Of a DNA stretch of 64,000 nt, positions 45,012-57,582 are shown piece by piece. The stretch's first letter is position 1. Each line of letters begins with the position of its first letter. The notes under the pieces are model-generated. The model ran no database searches. It saw only the letters and a list, made by a program, of their open reading frames with translations, and had not been told where the DNA came from. This DNA comes from Cerioporus squamosus (taxonomy: Eukaryota; Basidiomycota; Agaricomycetes; Polyporales; Polyporaceae), in NCBI GenBank assembly GCA_022592435.1, contig JABYQS010000185.1, positions 1-64,000 on the forward strand, in the 5' to 3' direction. Made by a program: the position numbers and the translations under genes.

Positions 45012-48000
45012 CTAACCCCGGCTACTTCCCTGCACAAATTCGGGTTGGCGAGGGCGAATGCGGAAGTCGTAGTTGCTCTCGATGATCTGAAGCTTGCGGT
45101 AGTCATGGGGCTTGAGGTTCTTCAAGTAGTCTTCGTTATAGCAGTTGCGCCAGAGACCGACGACTGCAGTACCCTCAGTGATCATTCGCGGCGTGGCGAC
45201 TACACGCTCGCGAGGGGCGCTTCCACCTGCGCTCCGCTTCGTGGGTGAACACTCCCAATCTTCGAGATAGTCGGCGTCGAGACGGCGAAGGAAGTTGCGG
45301 AGGTCATCACTCATCCACCAGCACTCGATGATGCGGAAACGGTTCTCCCGGGTGCGTCTTCTGGGTGGTTCGGCGTCGGTCTCGTCCCCGCTGTAGTTGG
45401 CCGCTTCGAACTTGGAGATTAGAGCCAGATGTTCATCGTAACCGCGATCGTTGATTGTTGCGAGACGCTGCACCCTCAACTAGATTACAGTGAGCATAGG
45501 CGGAGATATCAGCTATGGTCAAGTACTTACCGTCCCTCGGCGTGCTCGCATGCGTTCGTCCTTCTCTACTAACTCCTTCTCCCCGTCACTGAGTGGATCG
45601 AGGATTCTGCGGATCTTGTCACGACAGTGAGCCATATGGCTGTCGATGGCAGCACCGAGATGGTACATAGTCTTGTATCGGTCGGGGAAGGCGAACTTCG
45701 CCTCCTTGTAGCCGCCGCCCTCTAAGGTGTGAATGAGGTGCCGCAAGAAATAGTCCCGGGCTTCCACGTTGTACGGAAACGCGGTCCAAGACTGCGAGAA
45801 GTCGACGCGGAAGTTGGCCGGAGAGAAGTAGTCTTCGTTCATGGGGCTGGCATGGTAGTGGGCGATTTGCTCCTCGGTGAGAGGCGGGCACTTGTCGGCC
45901 ATGTCTTGATAGGTTCTAACTCGGAGGAGCTTTTTGAAATGCATGCGTACGACTGCCTGCGATGCGACAATGTTGATTCAATCCAGTAGTATACGAGTCA
46001 GAACAGTCACTTACCTGTGCCCGATTGAGATACTCCCGCTCGATAGCGGCCTTCTCCTCAATTTGCTCCGGAGTCAGTGGCTGACCATCCGGAGACTCTG
46101 GCAGTTCTACGCGTGAGTCCTTCGAGCGTTGCGTCTTTGGTGCACGGCTCTTCTTGGTACGTTGCTTCACTTTGAACGCCGCGGCGGCGGCGGCAGAGGC
46201 AGATCCTTGCTCCATGCGGCTCACACGGGCCTCCAAAGAGCGCAGATACTTCTTGACCTCGGTACTAGTGCCGGAAGATATTAACCCTGATCTTCCTCCC
46301 CTAAGGCAAGAAGCAGAAGACGTACTTGGACTGACGGCTCTCCATAATGAGTACATTCATCTGTTCGAGGAGGTGGAAGGATAATTTGTCAGATCCCAGT
46401 GAGGCCTGTGAAGCTTTTCGACGCTTCCTGCCGTCTCTCTCCTGATCAGAGAGCTTAAGAACGATGAGACGTGAGTGAGACTCATCACTGGCAGATAGAC
46501 GCACCAACGTATCCATGAAACGATCGAGGTCCTCGTCGAACAGGTCCTCCTCAGACTCGTCGGACTGCATGCCCGCTGCACCGTACCCCTCCTCCTCCTC
46601 CTCCTCCTCCTCCTCCTCCTCCTCCTCCTCTTTGTCGTCGTCGTCGTCTTCCTCTTCCTCTTCTTGTTCTTGCTCATCTTCTTCGTCCTCGTCTCCAGCT
46701 TCATATTCTTCTTGGTTCGCAGCTCCGACGCCAGCCAATCTGGAGCCTAGTCCCTCGTCTTCGTCGTTGTTCATGACGTTCGCCCGCTCTTTGCCTTTGC
46801 CGCTAGTGTGGGGCTCGATGTAGTCGTCCAGCGTGCGGTCACGGAGGCTTTCGTCGGAACGCTCTGGCACGTCTTCATCCATAGGCTGTGTGTCCTGGCC
46901 AGATGCATCGTTCATGAGCTGGAAGGAGGGCTCGATAAGCAAAGCATCAACCGTAAACAGCGCATTACATACCTCGTCCTGGTGGACAAAGCTCACTGCC
47001 TTTCTGCGAGGTGCGCCGCTTGAAGAGCCTCCGCGCCGAGTACGTAGAGCTGCTGGCACAGGTTTAGTCTGTTTCAGCAATCGAAGTTCATCCTGTGCTG
47101 GACGAGTGCGCTTGCGTCTGGATGGCTTAGAAGGAGGAGGCATATGTTGGGCGGCTCGTCGCGAATGCTCATTCTGGGCCCCGTGAAGAGTGGATGGCAG
47201 AGGCGGAGTCGGAGGCAGAGGCAGAGATTGCTGCTGGAGAAGCTGGGTATGCTCGAATGGAGGCGGAAGTTGCTGGGGGGGCTGGTTGGTTTGATAGTAC
47301 TGCGTCCCGCCGACATACTGAGCTTGCCCGTCAATAGCGTACTGCCCACCGACTTGAGTGTGCTGGTTCGGAGCTTGCCCAAGCTGGCTATGCATATTGC
47401 GTTCAGGAAGCTGAGAGTAGGACGCTACTGGTGCGGGAGCCTGTTGGAACTGAGTGTAATGGTGGACCTGAGGTTGAGGTTGAGCCTGCGGTTGAAGCTG
47501 AGGCTGAAGCTGCCGCTGCTGGTACTGGATCGCCGGGTTGTACTGGAGTGCCGGCTGAGGGGGCACTTGGTGGTGCACTGGGATATGGGGCCCGGGGAGC
47601 TGTTGGTATTGCGGTTGAGACTGTGGCTGGACGTAGACGAGCTGCTGGCTGGATTGCAGCGGCGGATGAGGCGCGAACTGAGGTTCCGGAGGTATGTTCT
47701 GTGGTGGCGGCTCCTGCCGAGGCGGCCGAGCAGGTAGAGGAGGAATAGTCAATTGGGGTGGGGAAGGAATGTTCTGGAGTCGATCAGGGTGCACCGGATG
47801 GGCCTGCTGAGGGTTCGGCGTGGGCACAGGCCGAGGCTGACCGGATCCGGGAGGGATGGGTCGAGTAGACGACTGCAAAGGGTGTTTCTTATCCCGAGCG
47901 CGCCGACGAAGAGCGACGTTGGGCTGGAAAGCGCCACTGCTGGCAGCGGCGGCCTTTGGGAGTGGGCTCTGTCCATGCTGGAGGGCTGATGCCTTCCTAC

Positions 48001-48626
48001 GCGGGTGCAGAGGGGGTGCCCATTTCTAAATCGTACACGTGAGCTCGACGGCACTGCATCGCTAAGGAGACCGCACTTGCCTGCGTGTCGGTTTTGTTCG
48101 ACTTTTCGTTGTCGAACCCATTGAACTCGTCTTCCCCTTGGCGCTTCTTCCTACGCTTCTGTGCTTCAGTAGAAGGCGAGCTGGAAGGAAGAGGAGGAGG
48201 AGATGGCGGTGAGCCCTCGGAACCTGAACCTGTGGCTATGGCGAACGGGTTCAGGATGGATATCGCGGACCTGGCAGAGAAGGCCGATAAGAAAGGATTG
48301 GTGCCGGTAGTCATGCCAGCCGCCGTTGAGCTCTCTGCCTGTGGAGTTCTGACGAAAGGGTTCGTGGCAGAAGGCTCACGTGCCCGAGACGGAGTCGCCG
48401 GCGATGAAGTCGCCCTCTCTCCAGCCGAGGCTCCCGGGGTAGCGGAAGCAGTCGCGCTGGTCAACGTCATGGAGGCCGGAACAGGGCCGCCATCTGACGC
48501 CGCCGGGGGGGCAGTCGTCGAGGGTGAAGTCCCATTGACGGTAGTCTGGGCGTTATGGCCATGTTCTTCTGCCGATGGAGAGTGGACAGAAGAGGCTGGA
48601 GTGGTGGTGGGAGTAGAAGAGTCCAT
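45012..48626 (-). CDS. Second gene of a tnp2/CACTA-like transposon (putative accessory transposition protein)
   Basis: It is read as several exons on the minus strand. The start MDSSTPTTTPASSVHSPSAE (48626) opens a Ser/Thr/Pro region; NPFVRT and TNPFLSAF recur in it. A Gln/Pro-rich domain (47800-47150) and a basic patch (KPSRRKRTRPAQ) follow, then a long Glu tract (46640-46583 on the plus strand, CTC repeats), a coiled coil (EVKKYLRSLEARVSRMEQG), and a conserved C-terminal domain. That domain contains MNEDYFSPANFRVDFSQSWT, NVEARDYFLRHLIHTL, FPDRYKTMYHLGAAIDSH, IIECWWMSDDLRNFLRRLD, and a final GLWRNCYNEDYLKNLKPHDY. Proteins with this C-terminal layout accompany tnp2-type transposases in agarics, by my recollection. 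Same strand as the transposase and 0.28 kb beyond its stop. Splitting into two genes cannot be excluded. Confidence 0.65.
46583..46640. repeat. Trinucleotide (CTC/GAG) microsatellite
   Basis: About fifteen consecutive CTC units followed by GTC/TTC variants. On the minus strand this encodes an Asp/Glu tract inside the transposon accessory protein. Confidence 0.85.
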
Positions 48627-48909
48627 GTCTGGATGAGTACAGTCAAGCAAGAGAGCGCGGTCTGGAATGATGGGGAGCAATTCAGAGTGTCAGGACAACG
48701 ACAGCGCACACACCGTCCCTCTTCTAGAGATGAGGAATTGAAAGATCATTGTCCGAAGTCGTCGCCCGACCCTCGATCATCACCGCAGGCGCTCATCCTG
48801 CACAATGCAGCAGAGCACAAAGGTAATGGAAACGTGCGCACCTCATGGCGTGGACCACACTGCGGAAAGCCGATATTATGACATGCGCACTCAATGTGCG
48901 TCCTCCGGC

Positions 48910-51900
48910 CTAGAGCGGAGCAGCGCCGAGTAGCGGCGTGTGCGCCAGGCACACCTTGTAACGGTCTACTGCAAGGCAAGGAAAGTCATGACATTCGTGA
49001 GCGGTACAGTATGCCAACATGACAGAAATCAACTCTATCGTCCTGAGTTGAGCATATAACTGACGCTGATGATAGCGGTGACTCACCCTATCCAGGGAGC
49101 GTACAACGATGCACTCCGTCCCGATGTCCGAGGGGGTGTAGATGAGAGCAGCGAAGTGTGAGATGATGTCTTGCGCGCGGAGCAAGTGCTGGTTGGTCGA
49201 GAACTCATTGTAGCACAACCAAGTGGGCACGTCTGGGAATTTGCGATACGGGTCGAGTGCGGCGTGCTGCGGAGACAGGGCCTTGAACTCGTCAACTAAG
49301 AAGAATGTCTCCTCAACGACCGTCGGGCCGTTCTGACGAGTGTGGGTGAATATCTCGGAGATCTGTCCTGCGACAGCCTGGCGGCTTCCATCCACCTCTT
49401 TGGAAAAGAGGATGAAGGAGTCGCGCTTGCCGGTAGTCGCTGACGCATAAGAAACACCTCCATGGTCTGTCTTCCGGATAGCCGTGGCAGTAGGGGAGAG
49501 ATAGGGATTGCCGTCAATGGCGCCTACGTGGAAGGACCCGAAGGCGACTTCGGAGGTTCGGTTGACGAGCTTCAATAGCGAACGATAGAGTTGGTCGGGG
49601 AGGGTGTAGTCCACGCCGCCACGGCTTTGAGAAGTGGCTGATATATCGTCATCGGATATAGTAGAAAAAACGCTTTGGTCAGTAGCATATGTTCCTGTGC
49701 GCGGGCCGCTGAACGCTGTGCGGAAGGCATCGACCATCTCCTGATACTCCGGGATCTTCGGCCACTGGAACGAGTCCATCACCCACCGCAATGCCGCGCC
49801 AAGGTAGAAGTAGCGTATGAACGTTTTGGGCATGTCAGCTTGAAGACAACATCAGCAAATTATGTTGGTATAGACACGGTACAGTGGTGACATACCTGGC
49901 TTGTGGTTTGTCTTCAAACGCTGAAGGAGTCCGTTGTACCTCTCGAACGGAAAAGCCCACCAACCATGCACAGGCCCGAAGAGCAGGAGACATTCCCTGA
50001 GGTGTAGCGCGAGATGTTGATTCGGCTTCAGATCGGCTCCGTAGAAAGTCCGCAGACCCTGCAAGTACGAGAGCATATGCTGGTCGTAAGAGTTCGCGCG
50101 AGCTGGGGACATCGAACGCCGAGTTGCTAAATCTACAGCGGCGACTAGGTGCATGTAGTTCTCCAATGCTATCGCCTCATCTGGCAGGGCGGCTGTGGTG
50201 CCCCACAGGCGGATCAGAGTGATCACCATGAAGACCGTACATAGAGTCCGCCAGTGGTCTGCTTTCAATTTGCCGTGCTTGGCCTCTCCGAGGTTTGACG
50301 GAGGCTTCTCAAGCCAGGAAGGAAGGAAAACACCGCGGATGTCTTGGCGGAGCTGGAGGAGGACAGGATTGGTGAGAATGCCACGCGGAGAATCAGGTTC
50401 GGCGGTGGGAAGGCGGAAGTGCGTAGTCGAAGTAGGCATGGGTGATGGTAACTGAAACGAAGGGAAGCCTCCCGGGACGGCTTGCACCTAGGTTGCTGAT
50501 GAGCTACCGGCAGTAGAACCTTAGCTGAGGAAGCAACTCACCCATGCGACCAGTGCCTCAGCAAAGCCTGCTTTAGTCTGCTTGTTGTTCGGAACAGCGA
50601 TGCCGTTGAGCTCGATAACGGCCTCCAAGTAGTCTCGTCTGGCGCGTTTGATGATGTTCGAGGACAACTGGGAGACTCCTTCGCGTATGCGACGCAGGAT
50701 ATCTCGCTGTTGATCCGGTGTGTGCGCCTGCAGTCGTTTGGGCTTATGGCGTGACTCAGCGTTCTTCAGGTCCCAGATCTTGATGCAGTGTTCTCGCAGC
50801 TCGCCCAGAAAGAGGTTGTGCATGGTGTCGACAAGTGTGTAACGCGTAGGATCCCAGTATGGTAGTCGAAGAAGTTCGGTCCAACGAATGCCTGTGGCAT
50901 CTGTGATGTCCTTCCGTGCTTTGGCCGTCGGTGCGGTGAGCCATTCCTTCGCGATCTTCAGGTGCTCCGTCCAGGAGAAGGCGGGGAGCCACTGCGAACG
51001 ATCAACATTGTTGACGTCCTGCCTTTGCAAGCGACAGAAGTTGCACATGTTGTCCGATGAGTAGGAAGCGAACCCGGCCACCTTGCGGACAGCGGGAAGA
51101 TCGCAGACGAGAGGGATAAGGGCAACGCGAATACGACGTCCAGCGGGGTGGCCGGGGGTGGGCACTAAGATCCCTGGCTCCCAAAGTTCGAGCAATTCGT
51201 CGACTAGAGGGCGGAGTAGGCGGTTGAGTTGTATAACATTGGGCTCGTTCGGACCGGGAATGATACCGGCTAGGTAGATGTTCTCGGGTCGATACCGCAG
51301 ATGAGGAGGGAGGTTCATGCATGCGAGGTAGACAGCGCCGATAGAGTGTGATTTTCCAGCTTGCTTGTTGCCGTGGGGGTTGAACCAGTCGATGTTCAGG
51401 CTGAAGACGAGGTGCAATTCTCCGTCTTGCACGGAAAAGAGCGTCTTCCCGTCCGGACCGACGAAGCTGCGTATGGCAGGCGCCTCCATAACGTCGGACC
51501 AAACCTCCGATGAACTGAGCTTTTTCCAGGAGTCGTTGAGCATGGACTCGAAACCAGCTCGAACCAAGAACTCCACAAGCCAGCCCTTCAGCCTGCGACA
51601 AGGGTACACACGGATTGGAAGCCAACGCGAGCCCGCGGGAACGCCGGGACGGACCGGTGCGATGACCTTCTCGTACACGAGAGCTCCACCGCATGGCTTC
51701 GCGGCGCTGGTCTCTTTGTGCGTACAGAGGCGAGGGAACGGATCGTCCGGCTTGGACTCATCTGCCTCGTAAAGTGCGAAACATCGAGGGCAGCATGCGT
51801 AGGTGACGATGTCTGGGACGAGACCGAGAAGCTTGAGAGCCGAACGGACATCCTTAGGGACTGCCTTCTTGAGTGTCTCCTGGAGGGGGGTGGCGCCCTT

Positions 51901-53071
51901 CGGGTTAGCGAGCACAGCGCCCAGAACGACGACTTGGAATGTCGTCAGGACATATCCAAGGATCGGTCGAGAGACCCCGGCCATAGCGTGGAGGACACTG
52001 GCCATCATGAGAAGAGCAACTAGGAAAGGCTCCATAGCGCTACGCTTCTGCGCCTTTGCGGCTATATAAGGATGGTGGTGAATACACATACGCAAAACGA
52101 GTGGAACTTCGTGCTTACAAGGTGTGATGAGCTCCGGTTTACCCCCGTTCCGAAGTGTGTAGTATCCAGGCAGCCGTGCGGTCACCTTAGCCTGATCCCA
52201 TGACCATTTGACGATCTGGTCCAGGCGAGCGCGTTGCAGCTCGAGACGACGGATGTTGGAGCGACGGCGCCCATCGGCGTCCTTATGGCCAAGTGACCCC
52301 ATGTTGTGCAATTCCTGAAGCTTGTCGTCCACCCACGATCGGAAATCCACGAAGGCATTGTTATCGGGAGATGAAGCCAGGACACCGGGAGGTGCAGTAG
52401 CAGAAGTGGGAGGGGATTCGAAAACGAGTCTTGTTGTTACCGGGACATGGAGAGAACGCCGATAAATTTGCTCCTCCAGAGCACCCATTGCCAAGAAGCG
52501 CTCCTGTGCAGCAGTCTGCAGGAGAGAGCTTGGGTCAGTAAGCGGTAGTATATTGTATTACTTCCTACCTCCAAGGACATATATTGCATTGGCGTCACAA
52601 GCTCGTCGATGTCATCCAAGGTTCCAACAGGGACCTGAGCGACGGGGTATGTTCAGTGGGGAAACTGCTGGAGCGTTTGTGAAACTCACGTTGTCTTCGA
52701 GGGTTCCGGTCAGAGTCTGAGAGTAGTTGGTAAGGACATTGGTCAGCTGCTGAGGGATGCAAAACACTCACAGGATCTGCCGTATCCCTATCACGGTTCC
52801 GGACAGGCAGTGTACCAACGGCTGGAGGAGGCGCGTTGACCGTCGTCCACATGATTGTGTTCTCGACCTCCTTTGCAGCGCGTTGAGCTTCGGCCGCCCG
52901 AGTTTGTCGCTGCAAGTCTGCGACACGGTGCTTGATGCATTCTGCCTGTGTCAATTTCTTACCTGGCTGTTGGTCGCCGAAGTCATCTGTGTACGTCGAG
53001 GTGCCGACGCACACACTGCAAGTGCAGATAGGCATCGAAAGAGAGAACAACGCAGAATGTTCACAGGGCAT
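48910..53071 (-). CDS. tnp2-domain (Transposase_21) transposase
   Basis: The N-terminus has a Cys cluster (CTCSVCVGTSTYTDDFGDQQ) typical of agaric tnp2 proteins. The core exon of ~650 codons (52494-50521) contains VTYACCPRCFALYEADES with PRLCTHK (zinc-binding), FSLNIDWFNPHGNKQAGKSH, VYLACMNLPPHLRYRPENIY, LAGIIPGPNEP, VALIPLVCDLPAVRKVAGFA, MCNFCRLQRQDV, and YTLVDTMHNLFLGELREHCI. These are the tnp2 signatures, including the D-W-F, C-D-L-P and D-x-x-H-N-L-F-L-G motifs. The 3' exons add a DUF4218-like part (LKPNQHLALHLRECLLLFGP, VHGWWAFPFERYNGLLQRL) and a conserved C-terminal domain to the stop at 48910. CACTA/En-Spm elements move by cut and paste. No stop or frameshift is apparent, so activity is possible. 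Confidence 0.88.
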
Positions 53072-53247
53072 GGAAGGGGCGGTGAGGGGTGGACATGAGG
53101 GTGAGATGCAACAAGGGATGAAGCATCGATGAAGGGCGAGTTATCGGACAAGATGGGACTCAGGGTATTGATCAGCGCATGCAAGTATCACACAAATCAG
53201 TAGATCCGAAAGATGCCATTACTAAAGCCACCCCGAACGTTGATAAA

Positions 53248-54969
53248 TCAGAGCGAGTCCCACATGGGATGATCACTGTGAAGCACCGGCTCGGGAGAAG
53301 GGCGCGACCGGATGATCCAAATGGTGCCTAACAAGATAACAAGCATCACAAGACTGCGTAGGACTGAAGCCCTGCTAGTGCCGAGAGGTCCCTCACTTTC
53401 GGCACCCATCTGCCGAAACAAGTGTTAGTTCGAGTGCAGAGACAGCGGGGCAAGGGCTTACCTGTGTCCAAACGACCTTGCCATGCTCGACTACAGAGAA
53501 TATCTTCGCACCCACGAAGTCTTGGAAAGAGGATAGGCCAACCGTCTTCTGTACACATCGCGATCCTTTGAGTATGCAGTTATCGGGTCGGGAGAGGAGA
53601 GTGCCGCTCACCTGCATCAAGATAGACATGATATGCTCCATAGCCGTAATGGTCTTTGCACAGGTAGCTGCTTCCTGCGTTATCGAGTTATCAAAATCAT
53701 ACCGGGCGACGGCGTAGAATTCGACTAACCGTTGCCGGTCCTAGACCCGTGGGGATAAGCTCCTTGGCGAGAGTCGTAGGGGCAGAGTCTGTGAAGGATG
53801 ACGACTCGGAGAGAAGAGGGTCACCGGCCAGTTCTGCAACAGATGCGGTGGTACTCTCCACCGTGGTCCTTATGTACTGTTCATACTCGTCAAGTCGGGC
53901 AAGACGACAACCCATCTCCTCCTGAGCAGCAAGGAGCTCAGCAATATCGTTGGCAACGCGTTCCATGGTAGCCTTGTCGGCCCGATGCTGGGCCTGGAGT
54001 GTCGAGATGGCCACCTGAGCTTTAGCGAGCTTCGATTCCAAGGACTGCACGATGTCTGATGCATTATCTTGAGCCTTCGACATTGTACGACGTTCCTTCA
54101 AGACAGCATCTGCGATGCAACGTCACAGACCGTGCGAGAGCGCAGAAGATGAGTGTCTAACCTTTAGTCTTGAGCAGGAGTGACGTATTGGCCTGAACAG
54201 ACTTGTCTATATCGGTGCGAACTGCTTCAAGAACGCCCTCCAACTCTGCAACACGTTGCTCCAGCTGGGCCTGCAAAAGGACGTCAGCACGGTCCATGCA
54301 TGAAGGGGGGTCCGGCGCACCTGAGCTCGGCGTATCTGGCGCAAAGACCTGTCGCGGGCTGCAACCGTGTCCGAAGTGCCCGCAAGCGGCGCTGCACCTT
54401 CCTCCTCCCATCCGTTCATAGTCATCGTGGGCGGCAAGTTCCTGAAGCGAGACAGACATGTATGGGCGATACACTCGGACATGCAAATGGATCGATACAT
54501 ACCATATCTTGTTCCTGGGAGTCGACACATCTACCCCGCGCCAGGCGCGCAGGTCGGGAGTGACTGGACGCGAATAGAGTTGCAATGAGGTGATAGACGG
54601 AAGGAGATGATCGACATCCTCGTCGTCGGCCAGGGAGAGTGACACAGGATTGTCAAAGTCGTCGCTGCTCTCCTCCAAGATAGGAGAGCCTTCACCTCCA
54701 TCGCCAGGCACGCTCGAACAGTCGGATTCCGAGTCCTCTCGTGGCAGAAGGCAAACGTCTGCTGCCTCCCGCTCGGAGTCATGGGCCCCGCCAGGTTCAA
54801 TAATCGCCGGGACGGACCCGGGGGTCGGTTCGAGGCAGGCGGTCGAGGTAGATCTTGGGATGGACTTGGAGAGAGAGTCCATGTCCGTACCATGAGGAAA
54901 AGCAGGAGGGGATGTAACGTGTAAGGCTGAAGCCACGGTGGCAGCTGTGATATCTGGGGTCGCAGTCAT
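53248..54969 (-). CDS. Coiled-coil protein with C-terminal membrane anchor
   Basis: I do not recognise a named family. The start MTATPDITAATVASALHVTS leads a Ser/Asp/Glu-rich region (54900-54580). It splices into DVSTPRNKIW and a segment with APLAGTSDTVAARDRSLRQI. Coiled-coil exons follow: QLEQRVAELEGVLEAVRTDI, VQSLESKLAKAQVAISTLQA, and RVANDIAELLAAQEEMGCRL. Later exons add EHIMSILMQ and VGLSSFQDFVGAKIFSVVEH. The last exon has a single membrane helix (SLVMLVILLGTIWII) followed by a short polar tail ending at a TGA (53248-53250). The exons use GT-AG signals on the minus strand. It could be a cytoplasmic tether anchored by its tail. It begins 0.18 kb upstream of the transposase, on the same strand; whether it is host or element cargo is open. 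Confidence 0.65.
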
Positions 54970-55360
54970 CGATGAGGAGGTATTAGAGCATCACAGACCA
55001 CAATGAGAGGCACCAGGAGGCAGCGGGGAGAGTCTTTGAGAGCCATTCCAGGGCGCGAGTGGGAGGAGAGGTAACAAACAATCTTTGTTCGTGTCGGACT
55101 GGGCGCTGGGCCCGGTAGGTAGCGGCGGCGCGACCTCAGGCGCTGGCAAGAGCGGGGATGGCGCTTGCCAGCTTACATAGCGCTTATAGACGACCGACAG
55201 CGAACTAACGACACCAAGCTCCTCCGGGACCTCGACGTCATCGCAAAATGGCTCACTATTACGAGGAGAGAAGAGAGGCAATGATGATTGAAGCATACAG
55301 GAGTATCCAGGCACGGTAATATATACATGAAGTGCGAAGTCAGTGGGAGATGTCTATGCT
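54970..55360. other. Intergenic region
   Basis: About 0.4 kb between two minus-strand genes. No supported gene; it is Pro/Leu-rich in the minus frame without motifs. Confidence 0.4.
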
Positions 55361-56547
55361 TTATAAGACGGTGAAGTCGTTGACGTCGGCATTCTTCGTC
55401 CACTTGCCCTGCCATATCCCATCCTCTCGGGACCACTCGCTGAAAACATTGTCGTTAGACGCGAGGCCCAGAGTGTGAGCACGCTGCCAGACGCCGATGT
55501 AACGAAGCGAAGGGTGGGATGGGCCGACCCATCGATGGAATATCTCTCGCTCAGAGCTCTGGTCCCCAACAGTAGTGCCCAACGCGCCGTGAGTGGTTAT
55601 GAGAAGCCGCTCAAGCTGGGGTAGCTTCTGCAACGTCGCAGACCAGCGAGCGCGGTCAACCCAAGGGCGAGGCTTGTGCTTGTGGACCTGAACGGATGTC
55701 AGAAGGCCCGTGCTTTGAGGCATCACAGACATACATACCGGGGACCCGCACTTCTCAATCATCTTCAAGTTCCTAAGCCAAGGCATGTTACGGGCGATGG
55801 CGCGTAGGATATTGGCGTCTTCCACCCCGAACTCGACCGTGAGCACGTAGAGGGCACTCAGAGGAGCATGGAAGCGCGAGAGGACTTCCGACGAGAGGTC
55901 GGTACTGCGTGTGATGTCCAGACGCAGCCGTTCTACCTTCTCATGCACGATCGCGGGAGCGCAATTTGCGAAGCAACGGATGTCGTTGACATGCTCGAAT
56001 GCGATGGTGGACAGAGCACACTGGCGAGCGCGCCCGCAGCGACGAAGCTGCAGAGCACGAATGCTTGGGTTTCTCCCGACGAAGGGCACGAGGACACGAT
56101 GGGGAAGGTTGGTGTCGAGTACTTCGATCGCGGGGAGTAGTATGCCGGACAATGCCGTGGTGGGGATGGCAGGGGAAGTGTAAAGCTCGAGGATGGTGAC
56201 GTTCGGCGTAAGAGCGAGGCATGCAGGCAAATACTTCTCGAGAGCATCCCGATTGAGGGACGAGACCGTCAAGTTGAGGCGCAGGAACGTGATGACGGTG
56301 CCATACTCGGGGTTGACAGTCGCCAATTCGACAAAGGCTATGAGTTGCTGAACAGAGTAGAGCCCTTTAGTGTCCTATGGCAGCATCAGCAAAACTGAAC
56401 CATTGATTCGCCGATGAAAGACAAACCTGAAGTGGCGTCTTGGAGGCGACCTGAGAAAACCGTAAGATATGAGCCCTGGATATCTTTGTTTGCATGTAAA
56501 CTTACTTCGAGGATGCCGGCTTGGTGCTGAGAGCGAGTAGAGACCAT
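55361..56547 (-). CDS. LRR/F-box-like hypothetical protein
   Basis: Exons run from the start MVSTRSQHQAGILE (56547, CC-ATGG context) through VASKTPLQ and DTKGLYSVQQLIAFVELATV into a long exon, then, across one intron near 55740-55690, into VQVHKHKPRPWVDRARWSAT. The stop is at 55361, after KWTKNADVNDFTVL. The body shows degenerate leucine-rich repeats (ITFLRLNLTVSSLNRDALEK, NVTILELYTSPAIPTTALSG, SIRALQLRRCGRARQCALST, VERLRLDITRSTDLSSEVLS, LYVLTVEFGVEDANILRAIA, LERLLITTHGALG). This is the pattern of the expanded F-box/LRR-like hypotheticals of Agaricomycetes, here without a clear F-box. Function unknown; a role as a substrate-binding adaptor is only inference. The frame is intact. Confidence 0.78.
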
Positions 56548-57582
56548 GGTATATCCCGTTGGTTTTTTGTTGGAGAGCGTGTGGGGAGGGGTGTGGAGGG
56601 GATCAGATGAGAGTAGTCTGTCGGGGAAGCAAGACTTGAGGAGTTGCTACTCAGGTGCACGTGTAGGTCATACAAAGGGCCATTGACGGACATCTCGATC
56701 ACACTCATCAGCGTGCAAAGTCAGACCGGAGTCAAACCGGAAGCAGGAGTAACATGTCTCATACCAGCAGCGAGGTGTTTTGAGACGAGCGTACTGGAGT
56801 GGACACTTGCAAGCGATCCAGCCTTGTAGAGCTGTGGCGGCTCCCTGACAGACAGATTCACTGGGAACCCGCCAATTAGTGATGAGCTACGTGAGCTGGG
56901 ACGATGCTGTATGTCTGGTCGGCTTGGGGAGGATCAGTAACGAGTGACGCTGCTTTTGAAGTCCCCGCTGAAGACCTGCGGTGCCTATTGACTCTTGAGA
57001 CACCTCGCTGGCAGAGGATGGTCTCTGACGCATCCTGGTCCGAACAGTAGGTGTTTGCGTAGTCGTCATAAGTTGCAAAGTAGGAGAAGGGGAGCAGCTG
57101 GTGGAAACAAGAGTAGATGAAGCGTCCACGAACTGTGGTGGTCGGTTGTACGTGTTGCCTCCTAACTGCACGCTCGCGAGTCGAAGTGAACCAGCGCTCG
57201 ATGCACCGCACGCGAGCCTACAGTTCCCACACTGCGACGCCAACGTAAACGACTCCACTTGCTTGCCAGGGAGCGGCGCTGCAACTTCAAGCATGCCAAA
57301 AGACGCGGTCGAACATCTGAGAGTGCATTATGAGTAGTCGTTCACGTTCCCCTAGTGTATACGGATCAGCCACCTGGTGATGATGAACTTCATCGTTCGG
57401 CTGAGTTGCGTACCAGTGGTGTACATGTGGGCGTTGCATCAGCACTAAGCATGCATATGAAGCGCGATACGATACATTCCAGACATGTCGGTGCATGAGG
57501 TCGATCTGTACCATGTGAAGCTTGCGAGGAGGGGGAGGAGGCTCAGCTATGTACACAAGAACGGTTACAAGAACAGAGCCAA
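56548..57582. other. Intergenic region
   Basis: About 1 kb between two minus-strand genes. Overlapping short frames without motifs; no gene supported. Confidence 0.4.

Larger units (their letters stand above)
44900..53247 (-). mobile_element. CACTA/CMC-like DNA transposon of the tnp2 type (approximate extent)
   Basis: Two minus-strand genes, a tnp2-domain transposase (48910-53071) and an accessory protein (45012-48626), lie head to tail with 0.28 kb between them. Both frames look free of disabling mutations. I could not identify terminal inverted repeats or target-site duplications by eye, so the outer limits are only bounded: left of 45012, and between 53071 and the stop of the neighbouring coiled-coil gene (53248). 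Confidence 0.65.
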
